In this document: in pieces, positions 34,117 to 42,846 of the stretch | How the letters are laid out: the number at the start of each line of letters is the position of its first letter | Position numbering within the stretch: the stretch's first letter is position 1 | The notes under the pieces: generated by a model | Seen by the model: the letters and a program-made list of their open reading frames with translations, nothing else | Told to the model about the DNA's origin: nothing | Database searches by the model: none | Source: Ramlibacter tataouinensis | GTDB lineage: Bacteria; Pseudomonadota; Gammaproteobacteria; Burkholderiales; Burkholderiaceae_C | Reading direction: 5' to 3' | Assembly (NCBI RefSeq): GCF_027941915.1 | Contig: NZ_CP116009.1 | Location: 3,472,001-3,536,000, forward strand | Length of the DNA: 64,000 nt | Position numbers and translations under genes: made by a program

Positions 34117-35529
34117 TTATCCGGCCAGCACCCGGCCGGGGTTGAAGAGGTTTCCGGGGTCCAGCGCCTGCTTGACGGCCCGCATCATCGACAAGGCGAC
34201 CGGCGACTTGTAACCGGGCAGGGTGCCGGCCTTGAGCGCGCCGATGCCGTGCTCGGCCGAGATCGATCCGCCGAAGCGGTGCACCTGGTCATAGACGAGC
34301 TGGTTCACGCGGTCTTCCTGCTCGCGCAGGAAGGCGGGGCCATCGGCATCCGCGGGCGCCTGCACGTTGTAGTGCAGGTTGCCGTCGCCCAGGTGGCCGA
34401 AGTTCACCAGCCGCGCGCCGGGGACCTCGCGCGCCAGCAGGTCGTCGGTCTCCCTGCAGAAGGCCGGGATGCGCGAGATCGGCAGCGAGACGTCGTGCTT
34501 GATGTTCAGGCCTTCCTGGGCCTGCGCCATCGAGATGCTCTCGCGCGCGTGCCAGAGCTGGGCCGCCTGCGCCAGGTTCTCGGCGACCACGGCGTCGGTG
34601 GCCAGGCCCTGTTCCAGGGCCGCTTCCAGCAGGCCTTCGAACTGCGCGCGCGCGTGGGCCTCGGATTCGTGGTCCGAGTTCTCCAGCAGCACGCCCCAGG
34701 GGCTTTCGCTCGCGAACGGCACCCGCTGCTGCGGGAAATGCTTCACCACCAGCGACAGCGCGAATTGGCCCATCACCTCGAAGCCGGTCAGGCCGGGGCC
34801 GAGCCGCGCGTGCGCCAGCTCCAGCAGCCGCACGGCCTGCTCCAGCGACGGCACGGCGGCCCAGGCGGTCAGGCTGGCGGCCGGCCGCGGGAAGAGCTTG
34901 AGCGTGGCAGCCGTGATGACGCCCAGCGTGCCTTCGCTGCCGATGAACAGCTGCCGCAGGTCGTAGCCGGTGTTGTCCTTGCGCAGGCCCGAGAGGCCGT
35001 CCCACACCTCGCCGCCGGCGGTGACCACCTCCAGCCCCAGGCACAGCTCGCGGGTGTTGCCGTAGCGCACGACCTGGGTGCCGCCGGCGTTGGTGGCCAG
35101 GTTGCCGCCGATGGTGCAGCTGCCTTCGGCCGCCAGGCTGAGCGGGAACAGCAGCCCGGCCTGCTCGGCCGCCTGCTGCACCGACTGCAGGATGCAGCCG
35201 GCTTCCACCGTCAGGGTCAGGTTCTCGCGGTCCAGGCCGCGCACGGCGTTCATGCGTTGCAGGCTCAGCACCACCTGGGTGCCGCTGGCGTCCGGCACGC
35301 CGCCGCACACCAGCCCGGTGTTGCCGCCCTGCGGCACCAGCGCCACCCCGGCGGCGGCGCAGGCGCGCACCACGGCCGCCACTTCGGCGGTGCTGCCTGG
35401 GCGCACCACGGCCAGCGCCTTGCCCCGCATCCGCTTGCGCCAGTCTTCTTCCCAGGCGCCGAGGTCGCCTTCGGTCAGGACGTGGGCCGCACCGACGGCG
35501 GCGCGCAGTTGCTCGATCACGGGATTCAC
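34117..35529 (-). CDS. FAD-linked 2-hydroxyacid oxidase (GlcD/D2HGDH-like)
   Basis: 470 residues. PCMH-type FAD-binding domain (about 40-215): VVRPGSTAEVAAVVRACAAAG, VPQGGNTGLVCGGVPD, GCTIGGNLATNAGG-like sequence and RKDNTGYDLRQLFIGSEGTLG. C-terminal FAD-oxidase domain ends with NFGHLGDGNLHYNV and ISAEHGIGALK, the metal/substrate motifs of D-lactate, glycolate and D-2-hydroxyglutarate dehydrogenases. The GTG at 35529 overlaps the stop of the DUF2069 gene (GTGA). Exact 2-hydroxyacid not decidable. Confidence 0.88.
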   Translation of the reverse strand: MNPVIEQLRAAVGAAHVLTEGDLGAWEEDWRKRMRGKALAVVRPGSTAEVAAVVRACAAAGVALVPQGGNTGLVCGGVPDASGTQVVLSLQRMNAVRGLDRENLTLTVEAGCILQSVQQAAEQAGLLFPLSLAAEGSCTIGGNLATNAGGTQVVRYGNTRELCLGLEVVTAGGEVWDGLSGLRKDNTGYDLRQLFIGSEGTLGVITAATLKLFPRPAASLTAWAAVPSLEQAVRLLELAHARLGPGLTGFEVMGQFALSLVVKHFPQQRVPFASESPWGVLLENSDHESEAHARAQFEGLLEAALEQGLATDAVVAENLAQAAQLWHARESISMAQAQEGLNIKHDVSLPISRIPAFCRETDDLLAREVPGARLVNFGHLGDGNLHYNVQAPADADGPAFLREQEDRVNQLVYDQVHRFGGSISAEHGIGALKAGTLPGYKSPVALSMMRAVKQALDPGNLFNPGRVLAG

Positions 35530-35921
35530 GATGGTTTCCTCTTGCGTGGGCCCAGCCGCAGGCGCACGTGCAGTGCGCAGGCCGTGAACAGGGCCAGGCA
35601 CAGGACGATCTGGAGCAGGGGCAGCCAGCGCGGCGCGACCGGATCGTTCCAGGCGCGCATCACGCCCTCGGCGAAATACAGCCAGACCAGCAGGCTGACC
35701 CAGCGGAAGGTGTACAGGCGGTGGCGCAGGAACCCGGCCAGCGGGAACAGCAGCGGCACCACCTTCAGGGCCCAGACCGAGCCGCCGGGCCGCAACGGCG
35801 CCAGCCACAGCTCCCAGGCCAGCCCCAGGGCGATGAGCGCCAGCAGGCTGCCGACGGCCAGCGCCCGGATGATCTGCAGCCGCAAGGGGGCCGGCTGAGC
35901 GGCAGGAGTCATCGTCGTCAT
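35526..35921 (-). CDS. DUF2069 membrane protein
   Basis: About 131 residues from the ATG at 35921; ATGs at 35936, 35933 and 35912 are also in frame. Four hydrophobic segments, with GFLRHRLYTFRWVSLLVWLYFAEGVMRAWND split over the middle, which is the DUF2069 signature. Inner-membrane protein of unknown function, common in beta- and gammaproteobacteria. Its stop overlaps the GTG of the FAD oxidase. Divergent from yihY. Confidence 0.82.
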   Translation of the reverse strand: MTTMTPAAQPAPLRLQIIRALAVGSLLALIALGLAWELWLAPLRPGGSVWALKVVPLLFPLAGFLRHRLYTFRWVSLLVWLYFAEGVMRAWNDPVAPRWLPLLQIVLCLALFTACALHVRLRLGPRKRKPS

Positions 35922-35944
35922 GGCCGATGGCATCATAGCGGCCG

Positions 35945-37147
35945 ATGAACGTGGCCCCCCTGCTCGCCGAGCTCTCGCGCTTCCCGTGGCTCTCGACGGC
36001 GCGCACGCTGGGCGAGCGGTTCCGGGAAGACCGGCTGGGCGTCAGCGCCAGCAGCCTGACCTTCACCACCACCATCGCGCTGGTGCCGCTGGTCACCGTC
36101 ACGCTGGCGGTGTTCACCGCCTTCCCGATGTTCAACAAGCTGCAGGGCACGCTGCAGCAATGGCTGGTGCAAAGCCTGGTGCCGGACGCGATCGCCCGGC
36201 AGGTGCTGGGCTACCTGACCCAGTTCGCCGGCAAGGCCAGCCGGCTCGGCGCGGCCGGCCTGGCCTTGCTGTTCGCCTCGGCGATCGCACTGGTGCTGAC
36301 CATGGACCGCACGCTGAACGGCATCTGGCGGGTCCGGCGCCCGCGGCCGCTGGCGCAGCGGGTGATGATCTACTGGGCCGTGATGACGCTGGGGCCGCTG
36401 CTGCTGGGCGCCAGCCTGAGCGTGACGTCGTATGCGGTGTACGCGTCGCGCGGGCTGGTGCGCGGCGCCCCGGGTGGGCTGCAGTTCCTGCTGGACGTGC
36501 TGGAGTTCGTGCTGCTCGCCGGCGGCCTGGCCGCCCTGTACCGGTTCGTTCCGAACACGCCGGTGCGCATTGCGCACGCCGTCGCGGGCGGCGTGTTCGC
36601 CGCGCTGGGCATCGAGGTCGCCAAGCGCCTGCTGGCCTGGTACCTGGGACTGGTCCCCAGCTATTCGGCGGTCTACGGCGCCTTCGCCACCGTGCCCATC
36701 CTGCTGGTGTGGATCTACGTGGCCTGGCTGGTGGTGCTGCTGGGAGCGGTGGTGGCGGCCTACCTGCCGGCCCTGCGCGGCGCCACGCGGCGGGTCACCG
36801 GCGGGCCCGGGTGGTCGTTCCAGCTCGCGCTGGAAGTGCTGCAGCAGCTGCACGGCGCGCGCGTCACCGCGCGGCGCGGCATGGACATCGAGGAGCTGGT
36901 CGCCGCCCTGCGCGTCGGGCCGCTGCAACTGGAGCCGGTGCTGGAGACGCTGGTGCAGCTGGACTGGATCGGCCGGCTGAACGAAGTGGACGACGATCTC
37001 GCCACCCGCTACGTGCTGCTGGCCGACGTGCAGTCCACGGCGCTGGAGCCGCTGCTGCGGCACCTGCTGCTGGCGAACACCGAGGCGACGCGCGGGGTGT
37101 GGGAGAAGGGCGGCTTCTCGCGGCTGTACCTGAAGGACGTGGTGTAG
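35945..37147 (+). CDS. yihY: YihY/BrkB-family inner-membrane protein with C-terminal extension
   Basis: 400 residues. Residues 1-290 form the YihY/virulence factor BrkB domain with six membrane helices: ASSLTFTTTIALVPLVTVTLAVF, DRTLNGIWRVRRPRPLAQRV and YSAVYGAFATVPILLVWIYVAWLVVLLGA are spread over it. The last 110 residues are soluble and look like a winged-helix fold (LALEVLQQLHGARVTARRG, DIEELVAALRVGPLQLEPVLE). This longer form is common in betaproteobacteria. Once called RNase BN, which is not supported. Function unknown. Confidence 0.87.
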   Translation: MNVAPLLAELSRFPWLSTARTLGERFREDRLGVSASSLTFTTTIALVPLVTVTLAVFTAFPMFNKLQGTLQQWLVQSLVPDAIARQVLGYLTQFAGKASRLGAAGLALLFASAIALVLTMDRTLNGIWRVRRPRPLAQRVMIYWAVMTLGPLLLGASLSVTSYAVYASRGLVRGAPGGLQFLLDVLEFVLLAGGLAALYRFVPNTPVRIAHAVAGGVFAALGIEVAKRLLAWYLGLVPSYSAVYGAFATVPILLVWIYVAWLVVLLGAVVAAYLPALRGATRRVTGGPGWSFQLALEVLQQLHGARVTARRGMDIEELVAALRVGPLQLEPVLETLVQLDWIGRLNEVDDDLATRYVLLADVQSTALEPLLRHLLLANTEATRGVWEKGGFSRLYLKDVV

Positions 37148-37170
37148 AGGCGCTGCCGGGAGCGCGCGCC

Positions 37171-37491
37171 CTAGAACGGAATCCGCCCCATCCAGATGTC
37201 CCGGTACATCACGTAGTCGCCCATGAAGCTCCAGACCGGGTGCTTGAATGTGGCCGGCCGGTTCTTCTCGAAGAAGAAGTGCCCGATCCAGGCGAAGGCA
37301 TAGCCGGCGACCAGGCCGGCCAGCAGGTACCACGGGTTGAGGGTCACAACCGCCGCGATCAGCAGCGCGGTGCCGATGCTGGTGCCGACGAAGTGCAGGC
37401 GGCGACAGGTGCGGTTGGCGTGCTCGCCCAGGTAGAACGGATAGAACTCGGCGAAGCTGCGAAAGCCCGTTTGAGCGGCGGTGTCGGCCAT
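37171..37491 (-). CDS. Mpo1/DUF962-like membrane protein
   Basis: 106 residues. RSFAEFYPFYLGEHANRTCRRLHFVGT carries the His-containing N-terminal motif, followed by two or three membrane helices and AWIGHFFFEKNRPATFKHP, the DUF962 signature. Yeast Mpo1 of this family is an Fe(II) dioxygenase in 2-hydroxy fatty acid oxidation; activity here is untested. AGGAGA precedes the ATG at 37491. Converges with yihY. Confidence 0.85.
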   Translation of the reverse strand: MADTAAQTGFRSFAEFYPFYLGEHANRTCRRLHFVGTSIGTALLIAAVVTLNPWYLLAGLVAGYAFAWIGHFFFEKNRPATFKHPVWSFMGDYVMYRDIWMGRIPF

Positions 37492-37524
37492 GCTCGTCTC
37501 CTGTCGTTGCGGACGCAACGCAGT

Positions 37525-38805
37525 TTAGGCCAGCGCGAAGGGGGCGTGCAGGAAACCGCGGAAGCGCGCCCGCCCGCCGCGCACTGGCGCCGCACTGAGG
37601 CGATAGCCGGGAAAGCGCGCCAGGAAGCGGCCGATCGCCACCCGCCCCTCCAGCCGGGCCAGGCTGAGCCCGGCGCACTGGTGGATGCCGAAGCCGAACG
37701 CCAGGTGCCGGTTGTTCTCGCGCGCGAGGTCCAGCTCATCGGGGCGCTCGAACTGGGCCGGGTCGCGGTTGGCCGCCCCGATGCACAGCGTCACCAGCGC
37801 CCCCTCCGGCAGCGCGACCCCGCCCACCTCGCAGGCGCGCAGGGCGCGCCGGTTGCCAAGCTGGTTGGACGACTCGAAACGCAGGAACTCGTCCACCGCC
37901 AGGGCGAGCGCCGGCTCCAGGGCTTGCCAATTGGGCCGGGGACCGAGGGTGCGCAGCAGCGCCTCCTTCTGCTGCGGCCACTCCTGCAGCGCCACCAGCG
38001 CATTGCCGATCAGGTTGGTGGTGGTCTCGTGTCCCGCGTTGAGGATGAAGATGCAGTTCTGCAGCAGCTCGTGCTCGCCGAGCTGTTCGCCGCCCTCGCC
38101 CTGGATCAGCCGGGTCAGCACGTCGTGCTCGGGGTCGCCGGGGTTGCGCCGGCGCTCGGCGACCAGGCCCTGGAGGTAGTCGAGCATCTCGACCACGCTG
38201 CGGTTGCCCCGGGCTTCCTGCTCGGCGGTGAGCTTCGGCTCCAGCGCACCCAGGATGGCCAGCGACCAGTCGCGCAGCGGTCCGCGCTCGTCGTGCGGCA
38301 CGCCCAGCAGGTTGCCGATGATCTCCACCGGGATCGCTGCGGCGAAATCCTCGATCAGGTCGCCGCCGCCCTGCGCCTCGATGCGGTCCAGCAGCCGGTC
38401 GACCAGCGCAACCAGGCCGGGCTCCATGCCGGCGATGGCGCGGCGGGTGAGGGCGCCCATGATCAGCTTGCGCACGCGGGTGTGCAGCGGCGGGTCGTTG
38501 AACACCAGGCTGGTGGTGTGGTGCGCCAGCAGCGGCGAGCCCGCGCCGTACTTGGGCGTGAACTCCACCTGCTTGTCGGAGCTGAAGGTGTGGGCATCGC
38601 GGTACACCGCCACCAGGTCGGCGTAGCGCGTGAGGAACCAGGAGCCGTCGGGCATGCGCCGCACCGGCTCGCGCTCGCGCAGGGCCGCATACACCGGGAA
38701 CGGGTTCGCGTAGAAGTCGGGCGGGAGCGCGCGCAGGTCGAACGCATCGGCGATGGCCTGCGCCCGCTGCGCGGACATGACCGGGGTGATGGCGGCGGCG
38801 TCCAC
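37525..38805 (-). CDS. Cytochrome P450
   Basis: 426 residues, soluble bacterial class. I-helix oxygen-binding motif LNAGHETTTNLIG (255-267), ExxR motif in VDEFLRF (Glu306, Arg309) and the haem-ligand loop AFGFGIHQCAGLSLAR with Cys377. The C-terminus is the normal RFPGYRLSAAPV. It follows an alpha/beta hydrolase by nine bases and metY two genes up, forming a minus-strand operon. No ferredoxin or reductase gene is adjacent, so it must use distant partners. Substrate unknown. Confidence 0.93.
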   Translation of the reverse strand: MDAAAITPVMSAQRAQAIADAFDLRALPPDFYANPFPVYAALREREPVRRMPDGSWFLTRYADLVAVYRDAHTFSSDKQVEFTPKYGAGSPLLAHHTTSLVFNDPPLHTRVRKLIMGALTRRAIAGMEPGLVALVDRLLDRIEAQGGGDLIEDFAAAIPVEIIGNLLGVPHDERGPLRDWSLAILGALEPKLTAEQEARGNRSVVEMLDYLQGLVAERRRNPGDPEHDVLTRLIQGEGGEQLGEHELLQNCIFILNAGHETTTNLIGNALVALQEWPQQKEALLRTLGPRPNWQALEPALALAVDEFLRFESSNQLGNRRALRACEVGGVALPEGALVTLCIGAANRDPAQFERPDELDLARENNRHLAFGFGIHQCAGLSLARLEGRVAIGRFLARFPGYRLSAAPVRGGRARFRGFLHAPFALA

Positions 38806-38814
38806 GGCGGCGGG

Positions 38815-39621
38815 TCAGGGCTGGAGGAAGGACTTGAGCGCCGCCAGCACCTCGTCGGGCGCCTCGGCCATCATGTCGTGGCCGCCGTCCACCAGCACCG
38901 TGCGGCCGTCCTTCGCCCGGGCCTGCAGCGACTGCGCCGCACGCGGCGGCGTCATCGCATCGTGGCGACCCAGCACGAACAGCACCGGGCATTGCACCTT
39001 CTCCATCGCCGCGTCGCCGCCCTGGTAGCCGTCGCAGGCGCTGAAGCCGCGGTGGAACACGTTCACCTGCGGGTTGCTGGCCAGCACCCGCCGCATCAGC
39101 GCCCGGGCGCCGCCGTACACCCAGGTGCCGGCGCCCAGCGTGGAGGGCGGCGGCGCCAGCATCGAATGCGAGAAGACGTTGACCATGTGGATGGCCTTTT
39201 CCGGTGCGTGCAGCGAGTTCTCCAGCAGCGCCGGCGACACCTTCATCGGGAAGGCGGTGCCCACCAGCGCGATGCGGGTGATCCGGTCCGGCGCCTGCGC
39301 GGCGGCTTCCAGCGCGATCAGCGAGCCGAAGCTGTGGCCCACCAGCGCCGCCTGCCGCACGCCGGCGGCATCCAGCAGGTCCAGCACGAACCGGGCGCCG
39401 TCCTCGACCGACGCCGGCGCCTCGCCGCCGCTGCGGCAATGTCCCGGCAGGTCCACCGCCAGCACGTTCCAGCCGTGATGGGCGAACCAGCGCGTCTGCA
39501 GGATCCACACGCTGTGGTCGTTGAGCACGCCGTGGATGAAGACGACGGTGGGCTTGGCGGCGTCGAACGGCTTGCCGCCCGTGTAGCAATAGGCCTGGTG
39601 GCCGCGGACGGTCAGTTCCAT
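38815..39621 (-). CDS. Alpha/beta-fold hydrolase (metY-P450 operon)
   Basis: 268 residues. VVFIHGVLNDHSVWILQTRWFAHHG, oxyanion and cap regions, nucleophile elbow LVGHSFGSLIALEAA (Ser117), and late residues LGRHDAMTPPRAA (acid) and LVDGGHDMMAEAPDEV (His). Cytoplasmic. Two bases after metY and nine before the P450, so certainly in the same operon. A hydrolase/P450 pair suggests a small-molecule modification step, but the substrate is unknown. Confidence 0.87.
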   Translation of the reverse strand: MELTVRGHQAYCYTGGKPFDAAKPTVVFIHGVLNDHSVWILQTRWFAHHGWNVLAVDLPGHCRSGGEAPASVEDGARFVLDLLDAAGVRQAALVGHSFGSLIALEAAAQAPDRITRIALVGTAFPMKVSPALLENSLHAPEKAIHMVNVFSHSMLAPPPSTLGAGTWVYGGARALMRRVLASNPQVNVFHRGFSACDGYQGGDAAMEKVQCPVLFVLGRHDAMTPPRAAQSLQARAKDGRTVLVDGGHDMMAEAPDEVLAALKSFLQP

Positions 39622-39623
39622 GG

Positions 39624-40922
39624 TCAGGCCGCCTTTTCTGCGGCCTTGAGGGCCCGCTTCAGGTCGTCGATCAGGTCGTCCGGATCCTCCAGCCCGATCG
39701 ACAGCCGGATCGTCCCCAGCCCGATGCCGGCGCCGGCCAGCGCCTCGTCGGTCATTCGGAAGTGGGTGGTGCTGGCCGGGTGGATCACCAGCGAGCGGCA
39801 GTCGCCGACGTTGGCCAGGTGGCTGAACACCTTGAGGGTCTCGATGAAGGTGCGCCCCTGGGCGCGGTTGCCGCGCAGGTCGAAGCTGAACACCGAGCCG
39901 GCGCCCTTGGGCAGCAGCTTCGCAGCCAGCGCATGGCTGGGATGCGACTCCAGCATCGGATGGCCGACCCGCTCCACGAACGGGTGCGACGCCAGGAACT
40001 GCACCACCTTTTCGGTGTTGCGCATGTGGCGGTCCATGCGCAGCGGCAGCGTCTCGATGCCCTGCAGGATCAGCCAGGCCGTGTGCGGGCTCATGCAGGC
40101 GCCGAAGTCGCGCAGGCCCTCGCGCCGGGCCCGCAGCAGGAAGGCGCCGACGGTGGATTCCTCGCTGAACACCATGCCGTGGAAGCCGTCGTAAGGCTGG
40201 GTCAGGCCCTCGTACTTGCCCGAGCGGTCCCAGTCGAAGCTGCCGCCATCGACCACGATGCCGCCGATCACGGTGCCGTGGCCGGAGAGGAACTTGGTGG
40301 CCGAGTGGTAGACCAGGTCGGCGCCCAGTTCCAGGGGCTTCTGCAAGTAAGGGGTGGTGAAGGTCGAATCCACCAGCAGCGGCACGCCGGCCTCGTGCGC
40401 GATGGCCGACACCGTGGGAATGTCCAGCACGTCCAGCCCGGGGTTGCCGACCGTCTCGCCGAACAGCAGCCGGGTGTTGGGGCGGATGGCGGCGCGCCAG
40501 CCGTCGATGTCGCCCGGCTTGACGAAGGTCGTCTCGATGCCGAAGCGCGGCAGGGTGTAGTGCAGCAGGTTCTGGGTGCCGCCGTACACCGCCGTGCTGG
40601 CCACGATGTGCGACCCCGAACCCATCAGCGTCGCGATCGACAGGTGCAGCGCCGCCTGGCCGCTGGCGGTGGCGATCGCGCCGATGCCGCCTTCCAGCGC
40701 CGACACGCGCTGCTCCAGCACCGCGTTGGTGGGGTTGCTGATGCGGGAATAGACGTAGCCCGAGCGTTCCAGGTTGAACAGGGCCGCCGCGTCGTCGCTG
40801 GAGGGAAAGACGAACGAAGTGGTCAGGTGGATCGGGACGGCGCGCGCGCCGGTCACGGGGTCGGGCGCGGCCCCCGCGTGCAGCGCGAGGGTGTCGAAGC
40901 CGGGGTCGGAATAGCCGGGCAT
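39624..40922 (-). CDS. metY: O-acetylhomoserine/O-succinylhomoserine sulfhydrylase
   Basis: 432 residues, Cys/Met-metabolism PLP family. FDTLALHAGAAPDPVTGARAVP at the start and the long form length favour MetY over the shorter MetZ/MetB. The PLP lysine is Lys210 in VYHSATKFLSGHGTVIGG. TASGQAALHLSIATLM and CMSPHTAWLILQGIETLPLRM split along the chain are also conserved. It adds sulfide to the acylated homoserine to make homocysteine. Divergent from the CBS-domain gene; first gene of the operon with the hydrolase and P450. Confidence 0.92.
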   Translation of the reverse strand: MPGYSDPGFDTLALHAGAAPDPVTGARAVPIHLTTSFVFPSSDDAAALFNLERSGYVYSRISNPTNAVLEQRVSALEGGIGAIATASGQAALHLSIATLMGSGSHIVASTAVYGGTQNLLHYTLPRFGIETTFVKPGDIDGWRAAIRPNTRLLFGETVGNPGLDVLDIPTVSAIAHEAGVPLLVDSTFTTPYLQKPLELGADLVYHSATKFLSGHGTVIGGIVVDGGSFDWDRSGKYEGLTQPYDGFHGMVFSEESTVGAFLLRARREGLRDFGACMSPHTAWLILQGIETLPLRMDRHMRNTEKVVQFLASHPFVERVGHPMLESHPSHALAAKLLPKGAGSVFSFDLRGNRAQGRTFIETLKVFSHLANVGDCRSLVIHPASTTHFRMTDEALAGAGIGLGTIRLSIGLEDPDDLIDDLKRALKAAEKAA

Positions 40923-40951
40923 GGGAGTCTCCTGCAGGTGCCTGGGCGTCG

Positions 40952-40981
40952 TTGTGCGTGGCCGGAATTGTGGGCTATATT
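40952..40981 (+). promoter_or_regulatory. Putative sigma-70 promoter of the CBS-domain gene
   Basis: TTGTGC (40952-40957), 18-base spacer, TATATT (40976-40981), 41 bases before the ATG at 41022. An AGGAG ribosome site follows. The region is also the divergent leader of metY. Confidence 0.5.
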
Positions 40982-41021
40982 CATCCGCACCCGCCCTCGG
41001 GCGCGGCACGAGGAGAAAGCC

Positions 41022-41486
41022 ATGAAGGTCAGCGACATCCTGCGCGTCAAGGGCAACACGCTGTACACCGTCAACCCCGACGAACCGCTCGCCACCGCCA
41101 TCGCCGTGATGGCCGACAAGGACATCGGCTCGCTGGTGGTCATCGAGCATGGCGACCTGGTGGGCATGCTCACCTTCCGCGAGGTGATCCAGTGCATCGT
41201 GAAGAACGGCGGCAGCGTGGGCCAGCGCCTGGTGCGCAGCGCGATGGACGACGCCCCGCTGACCTGCACCTCCGAGACCGAGCTCGACGAGGTGCGCCGC
41301 ATGATGCTGGACCGCCACGCCCGCTACATGCCGGTGATGGACAAGCGCATGCTGATGGGGGTAATCAGCTTCTACGACGTCGCCAAGGCGGTGGTGGACA
41401 GCCAGAACTTCGAGAACCGCATGCTCAAGGCCTACATCCGCGACTGGCCGAGCGGCGAGGATTCGCAGCCCACGGCGCAGCTCTGA
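41022..41486 (+). CDS. CBS-domain protein
   Basis: 154 residues consisting of two CBS motifs: KVSDILRVKGNTLYTVNPDEPLATAIAVM-type first half with DKDIGSLVVIEHGDLVGMLTFREV, and second half with CTSETELDEVRRMMLDRHARYMPV. Such stand-alone pairs bind adenosine nucleotides or SAM and act as energy sensors. Strong AGGAG ribosome site. 27 bases before aroC, probably in the same transcript. Confidence 0.9.
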   Translation: MKVSDILRVKGNTLYTVNPDEPLATAIAVMADKDIGSLVVIEHGDLVGMLTFREVIQCIVKNGGSVGQRLVRSAMDDAPLTCTSETELDEVRRMMLDRHARYMPVMDKRMLMGVISFYDVAKAVVDSQNFENRMLKAYIRDWPSGEDSQPTAQL

Positions 41487-41513
41487 CGCGGGCCTCTGGA
41501 ATAATCGCCGCCC

Positions 41514-42611
41514 ATGAGCGGCAACACCTTCGGCACCCTGTTCGCGGTCACGAATTTCGGTGAATCGCACGGGCCGGCCATCGGCTGCGTGATCGATGGC
41601 TGCCCGCCCGGCCTGGAGCTGTCGGAGGCCGACATCCAGCCCGACCTGGACCGGCGCCGTCCCGGCACCAGCCGCCACGTCACCCAGCGCCAGGAGGCCG
41701 ACCAGGTCGCCATCCTGTCCGGCGTCTACGAGGGCAGGACCACCGGCACCCCGATCGGCCTGCTGATCCGCAACACCGACCAGCGCAGCAAGGACTACAG
41801 CGAGGTCGCCCAGGCCTTTCGCCCGGGCCATGCCGACTACACCTACCTGCAGAAGTACGGCCTGCGCGATCCGCGCGGCGGCGGCCGCTCCTCGGCGCGG
41901 CTGACGGCGCCGATGGTCGCCGCCGGCGCCGTGGCCAAGAAGTGGCTGGCGCGCCAGCACGGCATGGTGTTCCGCGGCTGCATGCAGCAGCTCGGCGAGA
42001 TCGAGGTCGGCTTCGAGTCCTGGGACCACGTCCCGGACAATCCCTTCTTCGCGCCGGTTGCCGACGTCTCGAAGCTGGAGGCCTACATGGACGCCCTGCG
42101 CAAGTCGGGCGACTCCTGCGGCGCGCGCATCCGCGTCACCGCCGCCAACGTGCCGCCCGGCCTGGGCGAGCCGCTGTTCGACAAGCTCGATGCCGACATC
42201 GCCTGGGCGATGATGGGCATCAATGCGGTCAAGGGCGTGGAGATCGGCGCCGGCTTCGCCAGCGTCGCGCAGCGCGGCAGCACGCACGGCGACTCGCTGA
42301 CGCCGCAGGGCTTCGCCAGCAACAACGCCGGCGGCGTGCTGGGCGGCATCAGCACCGGCCAGGACCTGGAAGTCTCCATCGCCATCAAGCCCACCAGTTC
42401 CATCATCACCCCGCGCGACAGCATCGACGTGCAGGGCCGGCCGACCCAGGTCGTGACCAAGGGCCGCCACGATCCCTGCGTCGGCATTCGCGCCACGCCG
42501 ATCGCCGAAGCCATGCTGGCCCTGGTGGTGATGGACCACGTGCTGCGGCACCGCGCGCAGAACGCCGACGTGCAGGCGGCCCTGCCGCCCATCGCCGCTT
42601 CGTTCCTCTGA
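41514..42611 (+). CDS. aroC: Chorismate synthase
   Basis: 365 residues. Family signatures [22 protein letters not shown] at the start (split by the FMN-binding turn), [27 protein letters not shown]-type central motif and the C-terminal [21 protein letters not shown]. It converts EPSP to chorismate with reduced FMN, the last common step of aromatic amino acid synthesis. Likely co-transcribed with the CBS-domain gene. No T-rich terminator follows. Confidence 0.97.
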   Translation: MSGNTFGTLFAVTNFGESHGPAIGCVIDGCPPGLELSEADIQPDLDRRRPGTSRHVTQRQEADQVAILSGVYEGRTTGTPIGLLIRNTDQRSKDYSEVAQAFRPGHADYTYLQKYGLRDPRGGGRSSARLTAPMVAAGAVAKKWLARQHGMVFRGCMQQLGEIEVGFESWDHVPDNPFFAPVADVSKLEAYMDALRKSGDSCGARIRVTAANVPPGLGEPLFDKLDADIAWAMMGINAVKGVEIGAGFASVAQRGSTHGDSLTPQGFASNNAGGVLGGISTGQDLEVSIAIKPTSSIITPRDSIDVQGRPTQVVTKGRHDPCVGIRATPIAEAMLALVVMDHVLRHRAQNADVQAALPPIAASFL

Positions 42612-42846
42612 TCGGCGCCGAACACCGCCGCGCCGATGAGGCGGGCGGGCGGCCGCCCTGCGGCTGGATGCACTTGTTACGGCAGCGAACCCCGACGGGT
42701 TGCTACTGATTAGCTAGCGCCCTGCGCAGGCGCAGCAGAGCCCATCTTCGGTTTTGACCGCCGCTGATGGGTTGGCGCAGGTGGCCCGGTGGCGCGTCAC
42801 CTGCCTGGGCGATTGCGCATACGCTCTGGAAATTAGTGCGAACGAC

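Noticed and set aside
35945-37147. YihY as ribonuclease BN
   Set aside because: The old name came from a mis-assigned gene; the sequence is a membrane protein without nuclease motifs.
35920-40194. A 1424-codon open frame on the + strand
   Set aside because: It overlaps yihY in another frame and lies antisense to the P450, hydrolase and metY genes, whose protein motifs are intact. Its product is Arg/Gly/Ala-rich without any domain. Long antisense frames are expected at this GC content.
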